Assembly (NCBI RefSeq): GCF_030708075.1
Contig: NZ_CP117982.1
Location: 2,559,302-2,623,301, forward strand
Length of the DNA: 64,000 nt
Reading direction: 5' to 3'
DNA from: Candidatus Epulonipiscium viviparus
Lineage (GTDB): Bacteria > Bacillota > Clostridia > Lachnospirales > Cellulosilyticaceae
Numbering within the stretch: the stretch's first letter is position 1; the number at the start of each line of letters is the position of its first letter. Positions 43,960 through 53,493 of this stretch are shown here, piece by piece. Under the pieces are notes generated by a model, which had not been told where the DNA came from, searched no databases, and was given only the letters and a program-made list of their open reading frames with translations. A program made the translations under genes and the position numbers.

Positions 43960-44187
43960 TGTGTGACATTGGGAACTATGATCTAGGAGGTTGCTACCGT
44001 TTTTAGGTAAATTTCTAGGGAGCGAAGATAGTTTAAAACTTATCGTCTTGTCACTGCTAGAAAGTGGAATAATATATGCTTATAACAGAAGTTCTTTTCT
44101 TTTGTATTAGTTTATAATGACCAGTCAGCAGTGTATGATCACCCTGTCAGCGTCTATTTATAACTTATAAAAGGAGGGAACTTTTTT
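43960..44187 (+). ncRNA. Structured leader of the S10 operon
   Basis: About 228 untranslated bases. AACTAT (43974-43979) can pair with ATAGTT (44028-44033) around an inner TACC/GGTA hairpin; alternatively GATAGTT (44027-44033) can fold on AAC-TTATC (to 44044). Another hairpin is CACT/AGTG near 44052-44066. S10 leaders in other bacteria are used by L4 for autogenous control. Whether this one works that way cannot be told from sequence. The rpsJ ribosome binding site AAAGGAGGGAAC ends it. Confidence 0.45.
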
Positions 44188-44496
44188 ATGGCAGATAAAA
44201 AAATGAGAATTACTTTAAGAGCATACGATCATAAGCTTATAGATCAAACTGCAGAGCAAATTGTATCGGTTGCTAAAAAATCTGGAGCAAGAGTTAGTGG
44301 ACCTATTCCATTACCAACAAAAAAAGAAATCATTACAATTCTTCGTGCGGTGCACAAATATAAAGATTCTAGAGAGCAATTTGAACAACGAACTCATAAA
44401 AGATTGATTGATATCGAAGCTACGCCAAAAATTGTCGAAGTACTTACAAGACTTGACTTACCAGCTGGTGTAGAAATTAAATTGAAGCAGAGTTAA
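44188..44496 (+). CDS. rpsJ: 30S ribosomal protein S10
   Basis: A 102-residue S10 with the full conserved sequence: [14 protein letters not shown] near the start, [17 protein letters not shown] in the loop, and [17 protein letters not shown] in the C-terminal half. It lies in the 30S head and also works as transcription factor NusE. First gene of the ribosomal operon, following the 228-base leader, with AAAGGAGGGAAC before the ATG. The next gene is rplC after a 70-base gap with two small hairpins. No tuf, fusA, rpsG or rpsL lies before it. Confidence 0.97.
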   Translation: MADKKMRITLRAYDHKLIDQTAEQIVSVAKKSGARVSGPIPLPTKKEIITILRAVHKYKDSREQFEQRTHKRLIDIEATPKIVEVLTRLDLPAGVEIKLKQS

Positions 44497-44501
44497 TTCG
44501 G

Positions 44502-44540
44502 GACAAGATTTGCTTGTCTAGTATGATTGCAAATGCAATC
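44502..44540 (+). other. Two small hairpins between rpsJ and rplC
   Basis: GACAAG/CTTGTC (44502-44518, loop of 5) and GATTGC/GCAATC (44525-44540, loop of 4). Neither is followed by a T-run, so they are more likely message-stability or processing signals than terminators. Confidence 0.5.
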
Positions 44541-44566
44541 CGCTGTAGATTAGGAGGCTATATATA

Positions 44567-45202
44567 ATGAAAAAGGCAATAATGGCTAAAAAAATTGGCA
44601 TGACTCAGATTTTTGATGAAAATGCTAATTTAATTCCAGTAACAGTATTAGAAGCTGGACCATGTACGGTAGTGCAAAAGAAAACAAAAGAAAACGATGG
44701 TTACGAAGCTATCCAAGTTGGTTTTATTAACAAAAAGGAAAAAGCTGTAATTAAACCTGAGGCAGGTCACTTTGAAAAAGCAGGTGTAGAACCTAAAAAA
44801 TATCTAAAAGAGTTTAGATTTGATGATTGCTCTGCGTTTGAAGTTGGAGGAGAAATCAAAGCTGAAGTTTTTGTTAAAGGTGACAAAGTTGACGTTGCTG
44901 GTGTAACTAAAGGTAAGGGATATACAAGTTCGATTAAGAAATATGGTTATAGCAGAGGGCCAATGGCTCATGGTTCAAAATATCACCGTCACGCAGGTTC
45001 TATGGGAGCGGCAACAAATCCGGGACGCGTTATGAAAGGTAAAGGATTACCTTCTCGTATGGGTGGAGATAATGTGACCATTCAAAATCTAGAAATTGTT
45101 AGAGTTGATGCAGACAAAAACCTTATTCTTATTAAGGGATGTGTTCCAGGACCTAAAGGAACAGTAGTTACTGTAAAAAATAGCGTAAAGCATAGTAAAT
45201 AA
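44567..45202 (+). CDS. rplC: 50S ribosomal protein L3
   Basis: A 211-residue L3. [21 protein letters not shown] at the N-terminus (split after residue 27) and the glutamine methylation region [24 protein letters not shown] near 142-165 are the family signatures. L3 is an early assembly protein next to the peptidyl-transferase centre. TAGGAGGC precedes the ATG. The next gene, rplD, follows after 18 bases. Confidence 0.97.
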   Translation: MKKAIMAKKIGMTQIFDENANLIPVTVLEAGPCTVVQKKTKENDGYEAIQVGFINKKEKAVIKPEAGHFEKAGVEPKKYLKEFRFDDCSAFEVGGEIKAEVFVKGDKVDVAGVTKGKGYTSSIKKYGYSRGPMAHGSKYHRHAGSMGAATNPGRVMKGKGLPSRMGGDNVTIQNLEIVRVDADKNLILIKGCVPGPKGTVVTVKNSVKHSK

Positions 45203-45220
45203 AGAAAGGAGGAGTAGCAA

Positions 45221-45844
45221 ATGGCAAATGTAAGTGTTTTAAATATGGAAGGAAAACAAGTTGGAGAAGTTTCTCTTGATGATGGAATTTTTGGAGTAGA
45301 GATCAAAGAACATCTTGTTCACCAGGCAGTTGTGTCTTATCTTGCAAATCAAAGACAAGGTACTCAATGTACTAAAACTCGTGCAGAAGTTCGTGGTGGT
45401 GGTAGAAAACCTTGGAGACAAAAAGGCGGCGGTCGTGCTAGACAAGGGTCAATTCGTTCACCTCAATGGACTGGCGGTGGTGTTGTTTTTGCACCAAAAC
45501 CTAGAGACTACTCATTCAAAGTAAATAGAAAAGAAAGACAACAAGCTCTTAAGTGCGCATTAACTAGTAGAGTTCAAGAGAAAAAAATTGTTGTTTTAGA
45601 TGAGTTAAAATTGACAGAAGCAAAGACTAAATCTATGGTTAAGGTATTAGATGCGCTTAATCTAAAAAAAGCTCTTGTAGTAACAGAAGGTGACTGCGCA
45701 ATGAATGTGAAAATAGCAGCTGGAAACATTCAGGGAGTTAAAACTTCTGCAGTTAATAATATAAACGTATATGATGTTTTAAAATATGATACTTTTGTAG
45801 TAACTAAAGAAGCTCTTTCAAAAATTGAGGAGGTGTATAAATAA
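45221..45844 (+). CDS. rplD: 50S ribosomal protein L4
   Basis: A 207-residue L4. The extended loop that lines the exit tunnel is visible in [18 protein letters not shown] and [19 protein letters not shown]-like text (residues about 44-85). L4 of enteric bacteria also represses its own operon through the S10 leader. Its stop codon shares bases with the rplW start. AAAGGAGG precedes the ATG. Confidence 0.97.
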   Translation: MANVSVLNMEGKQVGEVSLDDGIFGVEIKEHLVHQAVVSYLANQRQGTQCTKTRAEVRGGGRKPWRQKGGGRARQGSIRSPQWTGGGVVFAPKPRDYSFKVNRKERQQALKCALTSRVQEKKIVVLDELKLTEAKTKSMVKVLDALNLKKALVVTEGDCAMNVKIAAGNIQGVKTSAVNNINVYDVLKYDTFVVTKEALSKIEEVYK

Positions 45845-46143
45845 TGGCTGACATTAAATTTTATGACGTAATAAAAAAACCAGTTGTTACCGAAAAAAGT
45901 ATGAGCATTATGGAGCAAAAAAAGTATACCTTTATTGTACACCCTAGTGCAACTAAAGTTCAAATCAAAGAAGCTGTAGAAAAAATGTTTCCAGAAGTTA
46001 AGGTTGAAAGAGTAAACACCATGAATTATGACGGAAAAACTAAACGTCGTGGCAGAACTCAAGGGAAAACTAGTAAGTACAAAAAAGCTATTGTAAAGCT
46101 GACTGAGTCTAGTGTAGATATTAATTTCTTCCAAGGGATGTAA
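45844..46143 (+). CDS. rplW: 50S ribosomal protein L23
   Basis: A 99-residue L23 with [12 protein letters not shown] at the N-terminus and the central [23 protein letters not shown] (split over residues 26-48). L23 sits at the exit tunnel rim and docks trigger factor and SRP. The start overlaps the stop of rplD in TAATG, so translation is coupled. Confidence 0.97.
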   Translation: MADIKFYDVIKKPVVTEKSMSIMEQKKYTFIVHPSATKVQIKEAVEKMFPEVKVERVNTMNYDGKTKRRGRTQGKTSKYKKAIVKLTESSVDINFFQGM

Positions 46144-46199
46144 TTTAATATAAAAACACGTGGCTATGTGTAACAAAAATTGAAAGGAGAATTAAAGAG

Positions 46200-47033
46200 A
46201 TGGCAATTAAGAAATATAGACCATATACCCCATCTAGGAGACATATGACTTCTTCATCTTTTGAGGAAATTACTAAATCAACTCCAGAAAAATCTCTTGT
46301 GGTCAAATTAAAGAAAAATTCTGGTAGAAATAACCAGGGTAAAATTACAGTTCGTCATCGCGGTGGCGGTGCTACTATTAAATATAGAATTATCGACTTT
46401 AAACGTAATAAAGACGGTATTCCTGCAACAGTAGCAAGCATTGAGTATGACCCTAACAGAACTGCTAACATTGCTCTTTTAAACTATGCAGATGGAGAAA
46501 AACGTTATATTTTGGCTCCTGAAGGCTTAAAAGTTGGCGACAAAATTATGAGTGGAGAGCAAGCAGAAATTCGCGTGGGAAATGCGCTAAGAATGAAAGA
46601 TATGCCAGTTGGTGTAAGTATTCATAACTTAGAAATGAAACCAGGAAAAGGCGGACAGTTGGTTCGTGCGGCAGGGCTTTCGGCACAGCTTATGGCTAAA
46701 GAAGGCAAATATGCGACAGTAAAACTTCCATCTGGCGAAATGAGACTTCTTCCTATCGAATGTAAGGCAACAATTGGTGTAATCGGAAATGGTGATCATG
46801 AGCTTATAAATATTGGTAAGGCAGGACGTAAACGTCACATGGGTATCCGTCCTACTGTTCGTGGATCTGTTATGAACCCTAATGATCACCCTCACGGTGG
46901 TGGTGAAGGACGCTCACCAATTGGTAGACCAGCACCTTGTACTCCTTGGGGTAAACCAGCTCTTGGATATAAGACTAGAAAGAAAAATAAACATTCGAAT
47001 AAATATATCGTTCGTCATCGTGATAAGAAATAA
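46200..47033 (+). CDS. rplB: 50S ribosomal protein L2
   Basis: A 277-residue L2. [14 protein letters not shown] at the start, the RNA-binding [12 protein letters not shown], and the C-terminal segments [12 protein letters not shown] and [17 protein letters not shown] are all typical. The histidine in HPHGGGEGR near residue 229 is the one required for peptidyl transferase activity. Normal length. AAAGGAGAATT precedes the ATG; 56 bases separate it from rplW. Confidence 0.98.
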   Translation: MAIKKYRPYTPSRRHMTSSSFEEITKSTPEKSLVVKLKKNSGRNNQGKITVRHRGGGATIKYRIIDFKRNKDGIPATVASIEYDPNRTANIALLNYADGEKRYILAPEGLKVGDKIMSGEQAEIRVGNALRMKDMPVGVSIHNLEMKPGKGGQLVRAAGLSAQLMAKEGKYATVKLPSGEMRLLPIECKATIGVIGNGDHELINIGKAGRKRHMGIRPTVRGSVMNPNDHPHGGGEGRSPIGRPAPCTPWGKPALGYKTRKKNKHSNKYIVRHRDKK

Positions 47034-47055
47034 GTTTATAAAGGAGGTTTAACAA

Positions 47056-47340
47056 GTGGCTCGTTCAATAAAAAAAGGACCGTTTGCTGATGCTCATCTT
47101 CTTAAAAAAATAGATGCTATGAATGCTGCAGACGAGAAAAAAGTAATTAAAAGTTGGTCTCGCAGATCTACTATTTTTCCCTCTATGGTAGGGCATACAA
47201 TTGCTCTTCATGATGGCAGAAAGCATGTTCCAGTATTTATTACTGAAGATATGGTTGGTCATAAGTTAGGTGAATTTGCTCTCACTAGAACTTATCGTGG
47301 ACATGGTAAAGATGCCGATAAGAGATCTAGAGTTAGATAA
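47056..47340 (+). CDS. rpsS: 30S ribosomal protein S19
   Basis: A 94-residue S19 with the whole conserved core [17 protein letters not shown] near the start, [20 protein letters not shown] in the middle and [17 protein letters not shown] at the end. S19 contacts S13 in the 30S head. GTG or ATG start is set by AAAGGAGG upstream; the codon is GTG at 47056. Confidence 0.97.
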   Translation: MARSIKKGPFADAHLLKKIDAMNAADEKKVIKSWSRRSTIFPSMVGHTIALHDGRKHVPVFITEDMVGHKLGEFALTRTYRGHGKDADKRSRVR

Positions 47341-47361
47341 TTTATAGAAAGGAGAATTAAG

Positions 47362-47760
47362 ATGGCTAAAGGACACAGATCCCAAATCAAAAGAGACAGA
47401 AATGAAACTCAAAAAGAAGAAAGACCATATGCCAAAGCTAGACATGTAAGACTTTCTAGTTCAAAAGCTAAGATTGTATTAGATCAAATTAAGGGCAAAG
47501 ATGTGGCGACTGCGATTGGTATTTTACGTTATACACCGAGATATGCAGCAGATGTTATAATGAAAGTTTTAAATTCTGCTGTTGCTAATGCAGAGCATAA
47601 TAGCGGACTTAGTGCAGCAAATTTGTATATTCAAGAAGCATATGCTACTCAAGGACCTACTCTTAAAAGAATTCGTCCACGAGCTCAGGGTCGTGCATTT
47701 AGAATTGAAAAGAAAACTAGCCACGTGACTGTGGTATTAAATGAGAGAAATCTAGGATAG
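47362..47760 (+). CDS. rplV: 50S ribosomal protein L22
   Basis: A 132-residue L22. The N-terminus carries about 20 extra basic residues ([18 protein letters not shown]) before the usual start [18 protein letters not shown]. The tunnel hairpin is [19 protein letters not shown] (about residues 98-116). L22 lines the exit tunnel and is a site of macrolide resistance. GAAAGGAGAATT precedes ATG. Confidence 0.96.
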   Translation: MAKGHRSQIKRDRNETQKEERPYAKARHVRLSSSKAKIVLDQIKGKDVATAIGILRYTPRYAADVIMKVLNSAVANAEHNSGLSAANLYIQEAYATQGPTLKRIRPRAQGRAFRIEKKTSHVTVVLNERNLG

Positions 47761-47770
47761 GAGGTTAAAA

Positions 47771-48430
47771 ATGGGTCAAAAAGTAAATCCTCATGGATTA
47801 AGAGTAGGAATTATTAAAGATTGGGACGCAAGATGGTTTGCAGATAAGAAAAAATTCGCAGATTACCTTGTTGAAGATGATAAAATTAGAAAATTTATCA
47901 AGAAAAAGCTTTATGTGGCTGGTATCGATAAAATAGAAATCGAGAGAATGGCAGGAAAGCTTAGAGTTCACGTTTCAACTGCTAAACCTGGTATTGTAAT
48001 CGGTAAAGGTGGCGCATCTATTGAGGCTCTTCGTCAAGAAGTTCAAAAAATGACAAAAGACCGCGTTTCTATTAATATCGTACAAATTGACAGACCAGAA
48101 GTTAATGCTCAGTTAGCAGCAGAAAATGTTGCGCTGCAGCTTGAAAATCGTACTGCATTTCGTAGAGCGATGAAACAAGTTATGGGTCGTGCTATTAAAG
48201 CAGGCGCCAAGGGTATTAAAGTTTCTTGCTCAGGCCGTTTAGGTGGAGCAGAAATGGCAAGAACTGAGGCATACTCTGAAGGGACTATTCCTCTTCAAAC
48301 ACTAAGAGCTGATATTGAGTATGGATTTGCAGAAGCAGATACCACTTATGGTAAGCTTGGTATTAAAGTATGGATCTACAAAGGAGAAGTACTTCCTCAA
48401 AAAACAGTTAAGGAAGGGAGCGAAAAATAA
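47771..48430 (+). CDS. rpsC: 30S ribosomal protein S3
   Basis: A 219-residue S3 with [18 protein letters not shown] at the start, the KH-type motif [16 protein letters not shown] near 77-92 and [15 protein letters not shown]-like text near 163-176. S3 shapes the mRNA entry channel. Its stop is coupled to the rplP start in TAATG. GAGGTT precedes the ATG. Confidence 0.98.
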   Translation: MGQKVNPHGLRVGIIKDWDARWFADKKKFADYLVEDDKIRKFIKKKLYVAGIDKIEIERMAGKLRVHVSTAKPGIVIGKGGASIEALRQEVQKMTKDRVSINIVQIDRPEVNAQLAAENVALQLENRTAFRRAMKQVMGRAIKAGAKGIKVSCSGRLGGAEMARTEAYSEGTIPLQTLRADIEYGFAEADTTYGKLGIKVWIYKGEVLPQKTVKEGSEK

Positions 48431-48870
48431 TGTTAATGCCAAAAAGAGTAAAACGCCGTAGACAGTTTCGTGGGCGTATGAAAGGCAAAGCTACTCGTGG
48501 TAACAAGATAACTTATGGTGAGTATGGTATTGTAGCGTTAGAACCTGGTTGGATTAAATCTAATCAAATCGAATCAGCACGTATCGCAATGACTCGTTAT
48601 ATTAAACGTGGTGGTAAAGTTTGGATTAAGATATTCCCTGATAAACCTGTAACAGCGAAACCAGCTGAAACAAGGATGGGTTCTGGTAAAGGTTCGCCTG
48701 AATATTGGGTAGCCGTTGTAAAACCAGGTCGTGTTATGTTTGAACTTTCAGGCGTAGCAGAAGAAGTAGCAAGAGAAGCTCTTAGATTAGCAGTGCATAA
48801 GTTGCCGATCAAGTGTAAGGTAGTTTCTCGTGTGGAACAAGAAATGGCAGGTGATGGTAGTGAAAACTAA
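48430..48870 (+). CDS. rplP: 50S ribosomal protein L16
   Basis: A 146-residue L16 starting [19 protein letters not shown], with [35 protein letters not shown] (near 81-99) and the ending LPIKCKVV. L16 aids tRNA accommodation at the A site. The ATG overlaps the rpsC stop. The C-terminal ten codons overlap the start of rpmC. Confidence 0.97.
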   Translation: MLMPKRVKRRRQFRGRMKGKATRGNKITYGEYGIVALEPGWIKSNQIESARIAMTRYIKRGGKVWIKIFPDKPVTAKPAETRMGSGKGSPEYWVAVVKPGRVMFELSGVAEEVAREALRLAVHKLPIKCKVVSRVEQEMAGDGSEN

Positions 48871-49132
48871 AGAAATTTTGAATGATTTAAGAGGTAAAAC
48901 CGCTGAAGAGTTACATGCTGAATTGGTGAGTGCAAAAAAAGAACTTTTTAATCTAAGATTTCAAAATGCTACCAATCAGTTAGATAATACAGCTCGTATT
49001 AAAGATGTTAGAAAAAACATTGCTCGTATTCAAACAATTCTTACTCAACAAGAGCCTAAAGAGCAGTTGCTTAAGGGTTCACGTGAGAAAAGAAAAGCAT
49101 GCAAAGAGAAATCTTGCAAATGTCATAAATAA
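48860..49132 (+). CDS. rpmC: 50S ribosomal protein L29 with Cys/Lys-rich C-terminal tail
   Basis: A 90-residue L29, against about 62-70 in most bacteria. The family core is [16 protein letters not shown] and [20 protein letters not shown] through about residue 60. After that the protein has an added tail ending [14 protein letters not shown], with C81, C86, C88 and H89 as possible metal ligands. The GTG at 48860 fits the usual start M-K-T-K-E; an ATG two codons earlier is also possible. It overlaps rplP by 11 bases. Confidence 0.9.
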   Translation: MKTKEILNDLRGKTAEELHAELVSAKKELFNLRFQNATNQLDNTARIKDVRKNIARIQTILTQQEPKEQLLKGSREKRKACKEKSCKCHK

Positions 49133-49149
49133 GGATAGGAGGAAAAAAA

Positions 49150-49407
49150 GTGGCTGAAAGAAATTTACGCAAAACCTTAGTTGGTATTGTGACAAGTGAT
49201 AAAATGGATAAAACAATTACTGTAGCCGTGGTAAATAGTGTTAAGCATCCTCTTTATGGCAAAATTATAAAGAGAACATATAAGCTACACGCACACGATG
49301 AAAAAAACGAATGTCAAAAAGGCGATCGTGTGAAGGTTATGGAAACTAGACCTTTATCTAAAATGAAAAGATATAGACTAGTAGAAGTTGTTGAAAAAGC
49401 GAAATAA
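49150..49407 (+). CDS. rpsQ: 30S ribosomal protein S17
   Basis: An 85-residue S17 with the motifs [38 protein letters not shown] (residues 32-50) and [21 protein letters not shown]17 binds 16S rRNA helices 7 and 11. The start is GTG, preceded by TAGGAGGAAAAAA. rplN follows after 36 bases. Confidence 0.97.
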   Translation: MAERNLRKTLVGIVTSDKMDKTITVAVVNSVKHPLYGKIIKRTYKLHAHDEKNECQKGDRVKVMETRPLSKMKRYRLVEVVEKAK

Positions 49408-49443
49408 TTTGAGTTATTATTGTAAAGAAGGAGGAACCTTACA

Positions 49444-49812
49444 GTGATCCAACAAGAAAGCAGATTAAAAGTTGCAGACAACACCGGTGCAAAAGAATTA
49501 CTTTGTATTCGTGTAATGGGCGGCTCAACAAGACGCTATGCTGGTGTCGGTGACGTCATTGTTGCTTCGGTAAAACAAGCAACACCCGGAGGCGTTGTCA
49601 AAAAGGGCGATGTTGTAAAAGCGGTTGTTGTTCGTACAGTTAAGGAGATAAGAAGAGCAGACGGGTCATATATTCGTTTTGACGAAAATGCAGCGGTTAT
49701 TATCAGAGAAGATAAAAATCCAAGAGGGACTCGTATATTTGGACCAGTAGCAAGAGAGTTAAGAGAGAGAAAGTATACAAAAATCTTATCCCTTGCTCCT
49801 GAGGTTTTATAG
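49444..49812 (+). CDS. rplN: 50S ribosomal protein L14
   Basis: A 122-residue L14 starting [18 protein letters not shown] (GTG codon), with [23 protein letters not shown] and the ending [26 protein letters not shown]-like. It bridges the subunits and is the docking site of RsfS. Length is exact. AAGGAGGAACCTTACA precedes the start. Confidence 0.97.
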   Translation: MIQQESRLKVADNTGAKELLCIRVMGGSTRRYAGVGDVIVASVKQATPGGVVKKGDVVKAVVVRTVKEIRRADGSYIRFDENAAVIIREDKNPRGTRIFGPVARELRERKYTKILSLAPEVL

Positions 49813-49821
49813 GAGGCAAAG

Positions 49822-50157
49822 ATGAAAACAAAGCTAAAAAAAGGCGATAAAGTAATTATAATCGCTGGTAAAGATAAAAGAACCAAAAACAGCTCTGCAG
49901 AAGGTGTTATCACTTATATTGACAGAAAAAAAGATAGAGTTGTTGTAGAAGGTTTAAATATGGGTACTAAGCACTTTAAGCCAACAGCAACTAATAACCA
50001 AGGTGGCAGAATTGAAAAAGAGATGCCAGTTCACATTTCTAATGTAATGTATTCTTACAAAGGCGATCCTGTTCGTTTGGGTGTTAATGTAAAAGAAGAT
50101 GGAAGCAAAGTTCGTGTGGCTATTGTAAAAGGCGAGCGTATCGAAATAGATAAATAA
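49822..50157 (+). CDS. rplX: 50S ribosomal protein L24
   Basis: A 111-residue L24 with an N-terminal KOW motif (KLKKGDKVIIIAGKDKRT) followed by GVITYIDRKKDRVVVEGLN and HVSNVMY-like text. It is an assembly initiator on 23S rRNA. Ten bases separate it from rplN; AGGAGGC precedes the ATG. Confidence 0.97.
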   Translation: MKTKLKKGDKVIIIAGKDKRTKNSSAEGVITYIDRKKDRVVVEGLNMGTKHFKPTATNNQGGRIEKEMPVHISNVMYSYKGDPVRLGVNVKEDGSKVRVAIVKGERIEIDK

Positions 50158-50178
50158 GCAAGGAAGGAGAAAACTTAA

Positions 50179-50721
50179 GTGACTGCTAGATTAAAAACAG
50201 AATATAACGAAAAAATCGTAAATTCAATGATGGAAAAATTTCACTATAAAAATAGAATGGAAGTACCAAAAGTTGAAAAAATAGTTGTTAATATGGCTAT
50301 TGGTGAAGCTAAGGATAATGCGAAAATTCTTGAAAGCGCATCAAAAGATATGGAAATGATCTCTGGTCAAAAACCTATTATAACTAAAGCAAAGAAATCT
50401 GTTGCGGCTTTTAAACTTCGTGAAGGAATGCCTATTGGATGCAAAGTTACTCTAAGAGGAGCTAAAATGTATGAATTCTTAGATAGACTTGTAAATGTAG
50501 CGCTTCCTCGTGTTCGTGACTTTAGAGGTGTAAGTTCTAAATCTTTTGATGGTCGTGGAAACTATGCTATGGGTGTTAAAGAACAGCTTATTTTTCCGGA
50601 GATCGAATATGATAAAATTGATAAAGTACGCGGTATGGATATAATTGTTGTAACTACCGCAAAGACTGATGAAGAATCAAGAGAGCTATTAACTCAATTT
50701 GGTATGCCATTCCAAAAATAA
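50179..50721 (+). CDS. rplE: 50S ribosomal protein L5
   Basis: A 180-residue L5. The core phrases [53 protein letters not shown] (split over 58-91) and [21 protein letters not shown] are all present. L5 binds 5S rRNA. The start codon is GTG, with AAGGAGAAAAC before it. Confidence 0.97.
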   Translation: MTARLKTEYNEKIVNSMMEKFHYKNRMEVPKVEKIVVNMAIGEAKDNAKILESASKDMEMISGQKPIITKAKKSVAAFKLREGMPIGCKVTLRGAKMYEFLDRLVNVALPRVRDFRGVSSKSFDGRGNYAMGVKEQLIFPEIEYDKIDKVRGMDIIVVTTAKTDEESRELLTQFGMPFQK

Positions 50722-50747
50722 GGGCTAAACTTTAAGAGGAGGTTATC

Positions 50748-50933
50748 ATGGCAAAAAAATCTATGAAAGTGAAGCAACAAAGACCAGCTAAGTTTTCTAC
50801 TCAGGCATATTCTAGATGTAGAATTTGTGGCCGTCCACATGCCTATATTAGAAAATATGGTATATGTCGTGTTTGCTTTAGAGAATTGGCGTATAAAGGA
50901 CAAATCCCAGGCGTTAAAAAAGCAAGCTGGTAA
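50748..50933 (+). CDS. rpsZ: 30S ribosomal protein S14, zinc-binding type
   Basis: A 61-residue S14 of the short C+ type, with the zinc motif C-x2-C-x12-C-x2-C as [20 protein letters not shown]. The C+ form is what Firmicutes keep in the spc operon. A second, zinc-free S14 used in zinc shortage, if present, is not in this window. AGAGGAGG precedes the ATG. Confidence 0.97.
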   Translation: MAKKSMKVKQQRPAKFSTQAYSRCRICGRPHAYIRKYGICRVCFRELAYKGQIPGVKKASW

Positions 50934-50960
50934 ATTATAGAGAAAGGAGGATTGTGAAAG

Positions 50961-51362
50961 ATGACAATGAGTGACCCTATTGCAGATATGCTAACTAGAA
51001 TTAGAAATGCGAACACTGCAAAACATGATAGTGTGGAAATTCCGGCTTCTAAGATGAAAAAAGCTATTTCAGAAATTTTGTTAGAAGAAGGTTATATTAA
51101 AGGTTATGAAGTAATAGAAGATGGTGTTAAGCAGACTATTCGTATGAAGCTTAAATACGGAAAAACCAAAAATGAGAAAGTTATTTCTGGTATTAAGAAA
51201 ATCTCAAAGCCTGGCTTACGTGTATATACAGATACCGATCATTTGCCAAAAGTTTTAGGAGGTTTAGGAACTGCTATTATTTCAACTAGCAAAGGTGTAG
51301 TTACTGACAAAGCAGCTAGAAAACAAAAAATAGGTGGCGAAATTATAGCATTTATTTGGTAA
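50961..51362 (+). CDS. rpsH: 30S ribosomal protein S8
   Basis: A 133-residue S8 with [18 protein letters not shown] at the start, [12 protein letters not shown] in the middle and the C-terminal [17 protein letters not shown]8 organises the central domain of 16S rRNA and in E. coli represses the spc operon. GAAAGGAGG precedes the ATG. Confidence 0.97.
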   Translation: MTMSDPIADMLTRIRNANTAKHDSVEIPASKMKKAISEILLEEGYIKGYEVIEDGVKQTIRMKLKYGKTKNEKVISGIKKISKPGLRVYTDTDHLPKVLGGLGTAIISTSKGVVTDKAARKQKIGGEIIAFIW

Positions 51363-51383
51363 AAGATAAAGGAGGTGCAGGGC

Positions 51384-51923
51384 ATGTCACGTATTGGTAG
51401 AATGCCAATAGAAGTTCCAGCGGGAACTACAGTTACTCTTGGAGATGAAAATCTGGTTACTGTTAAAGGTCCAAAAGGAACACTAGAAAAGTCTTTTGAT
51501 AAGGCGATGAATATTTCAATAGAAGATAATCATGTGATAGTTAAAAGACCAAATGATTTAAAAAGAAATAGAGCTTTACATGGTTTAACTAGAAGCTTAA
51601 TTTTTAATATGGTAACCGGAGTAACTGCTGGATATACTAAAGAATTAGAAATTAACGGTGTTGGATATAGAGCTCAAAAGCAAGGTAAGAAATTAGTTTT
51701 ATCTTTAGGATATTCTCATCCAGTTGAAATGCAAGACCCAGAGGGAATTACAACAACTATTGAGGGGAATAAGATTATTGTTGCAGGTATAAATAAAGAA
51801 CACGTTGGTCAGTTTGCGGCTGAGATCAGAATTAAACGTCCACCAGAGCCATATAAAGGCAAAGGTATTAAGTATGTTAATGAGGTTATAAGACGTAAAG
51901 AAGGTAAAACTGGTAAAAAATAA
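51384..51923 (+). CDS. rplF: 50S ribosomal protein L6
   Basis: A 179-residue L6 with [17 protein letters not shown] at the start and the signature [22 protein letters not shown] split over the end ([22 protein letters not shown]). Start at 51384, 8 bases after GGAGGTGC; the ATG at 51375 was ruled out because it lies inside that site. L6 is close to the sarcin-ricin loop. Confidence 0.97.
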   Translation: MSRIGRMPIEVPAGTTVTLGDENLVTVKGPKGTLEKSFDKAMNISIEDNHVIVKRPNDLKRNRALHGLTRSLIFNMVTGVTAGYTKELEINGVGYRAQKQGKKLVLSLGYSHPVEMQDPEGITTTIEGNKIIVAGINKEHVGQFAAEIRIKRPPEPYKGKGIKYVNEVIRRKEGKTGKK

Positions 51924-51942
51924 TCGGTAAAGGAGAAAACTA

Positions 51943-52305
51943 ATGGTACACAAAGAATCACGTACTGCTATTCGCGAGAAAAAACACAAAAAAGTTCGTA
52001 ACAAAATTTCGGGCACTAGCAATAAGCCAAGACTTTCTGTGTTTAGAAGCGAAAAGCATATATATGCTCAGGTTATTGATGATGTTAAAGGCATAACTAT
52101 TGCTTCTGCGTCGAGTATTGCTAAAGAGCAAAAATTGGAAAAAGGTGCGGATATAGAAGCTGCTAAAAAAGTTGGTAGTTTAATTGCAAAAAATGCTATG
52201 GCAAAAGGCGTTAATGAAGTGGTATTTGACCGCGGTGGATTTGTTTATCACGGACGTGTTAAGGCCCTAGCTGATGCTGCTAGAGAAGCAGGATTACAAT
52301 TCTAA
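51943..52305 (+). CDS. rplR: 50S ribosomal protein L18
   Basis: A 120-residue L18. [19 protein letters not shown] and the ending [24 protein letters not shown] (split over residues 93-118) are diagnostic. It binds 5S rRNA with L5. AAAGGAGAAAAC precedes the ATG. Confidence 0.97.
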   Translation: MVHKESRTAIREKKHKKVRNKISGTSNKPRLSVFRSEKHIYAQVIDDVKGITIASASSIAKEQKLEKGADIEAAKKVGSLIAKNAMAKGVNEVVFDRGGFVYHGRVKALADAAREAGLQF

Positions 52306-52323
52306 AGAAAGGAGAACGATACA

Positions 52324-52836
52324 GTGGCAAGAAGACAATTGTTTGATTATAAATCAATGGAACTTGAAGAAAAAGTTGTTACTATTAAGAGAGTAACAAA
52401 AGTTGTTAAGGGCGGACGTACTTTTCGTTTTTCAGCTTTAGTAGTTGTTGGAGATAGAAATGGTCATGTTGGCGTAGGATTAGGCAAGGCTATGGAAATT
52501 CCTGATGCTATTAAAAAAGGAATAGAAGATGCTAAGAAAAACCTGATTTTTATCGAAAGAAATGATGTAGACAGTATTTACCATCCTCTTGTGGGAGATT
52601 TTGGTGGAGCTAGCGTTTTATTGAAGCCAGCCTTTGAAGGAACAGGAGTTATTGCAGGAGGTCCTGCACGTGCGGTGCTTGAGCTTGCTGGAATTAGAAA
52701 TATTAGAACAAAATCTTTGGGTTCTAACAATAAGAAAAATGTAGTTCATGCGACTATCGAAGGGCTTGCAGCTCTTAAAACACCAAATCAGGTTGCTAAA
52801 TTACGTGGAAAAACTGTTGAAGAGATTTTGGGTTAG
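52324..52836 (+). CDS. rpsE: 30S ribosomal protein S5
   Basis: A 170-residue S5 with the S5 N-terminal RNA-binding motif ([23 protein letters not shown] split over about residues 13-35) and the region [18 protein letters not shown]. The GTG start is preceded by AAAGGAGAAC. S5 affects accuracy and 30S assembly. rpmD follows after 9 bases. Confidence 0.97.
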   Translation: MARRQLFDYKSMELEEKVVTIKRVTKVVKGGRTFRFSALVVVGDRNGHVGVGLGKAMEIPDAIKKGIEDAKKNLIFIERNDVDSIYHPLVGDFGGASVLLKPAFEGTGVIAGGPARAVLELAGIRNIRTKSLGSNNKKNVVHATIEGLAALKTPNQVAKLRGKTVEEILG

Positions 52837-52845
52837 GAGGACGAC

Positions 52846-53031
52846 ATGGCAAAGATTAAAATAACTCTTATTAAATCTACTATAGGCGCTATTCCGAAAC
52901 ACAAAAAAACAGTAGAGGCTCTTGGGCTTCGCAAGTTAAACAGTTTTAATATTCACCAAGACAATGCTGCAGTTCGTGGAATGGCAAGACAAGTTAGCCA
53001 TCTAGTAAAAGTAGAAGAAGTTAATGAATAG
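52846..53031 (+). CDS. rpmD: 50S ribosomal protein L30
   Basis: A 61-residue L30 with [29 protein letters not shown] split over about residues 3-31, and ending [16 protein letters not shown]. It is the short bacterial form. GGAGGAC precedes the ATG; 20 bases separate it from rplO. Confidence 0.97.
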   Translation: MAKIKITLIKSTIGAIPKHKKTVEALGLRKLNSFNIHQDNAAVRGMARQVSHLVKVEEVNE

Positions 53032-53051
53032 AAAATAAAGGAGGTGTAAGA

Positions 53052-53492
53052 ATGGATTTATCTAGTTTAAAACCATGTGAAGGCGCTAAGAAAGAACCTT
53101 TCCGCGTTGGTCGTGGACATGGTTCTGGAAACGGTAAATTTGCTGGGCGTGGTCGCGATGGTCAAAACTCTAGAACTGGCGGTGGCGTAAGACCTGGTTT
53201 CGAAGGAGGTCAGATGCCTTTATACAGACGTATTCCTAAGCGTGGATTTACTAATAGAAATTCTAAGGATATAGTGGGAATTAATGTAGAGCTTCTAAAT
53301 CGTTTTGAAGATGGAGCAGATATTACTGTAGCTGCTATGAAAGAAGCAGGAATCGTTAAAAATCCTAGAGATGGCGTAAAAATTCTTGCAAAAGGTGAGT
53401 TAGTTAAAAAATTAAATGTTACCGCTAATGCTTTTAGCGAGGGGGCAAAGCAAAAGATTGAAGCTTTGGGTGGCAAAGTCGAGGTGATGTAG
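53052..53492 (+). CDS. rplO: 50S ribosomal protein L15
   Basis: A 146-residue L15 with the glycine-rich N-terminal tail (RVGRGHGSGNGKFAGRGRDG) and the globular part MPLYRRIPKRGFTNRN and NVELLNRFEDG. The tail threads into 23S rRNA. AAAGGAGGTGTAAGA precedes the ATG. The stop is one base before the GTG of secY. Confidence 0.97.
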   Translation: MDLSSLKPCEGAKKEPFRVGRGHGSGNGKFAGRGRDGQNSRTGGGVRPGFEGGQMPLYRRIPKRGFTNRNSKDIVGINVELLNRFEDGADITVAAMKEAGIVKNPRDGVKILAKGELVKKLNVTANAFSEGAKQKIEALGGKVEVM

Positions 53493-53493
53493 G

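Noticed and set aside
43657-44187. Str operon (rpsL, rpsG, fusA, tuf) upstream of rpsJ
   Set aside because: Not present; the region is a terminator, AT-rich gap, promoter and leader.
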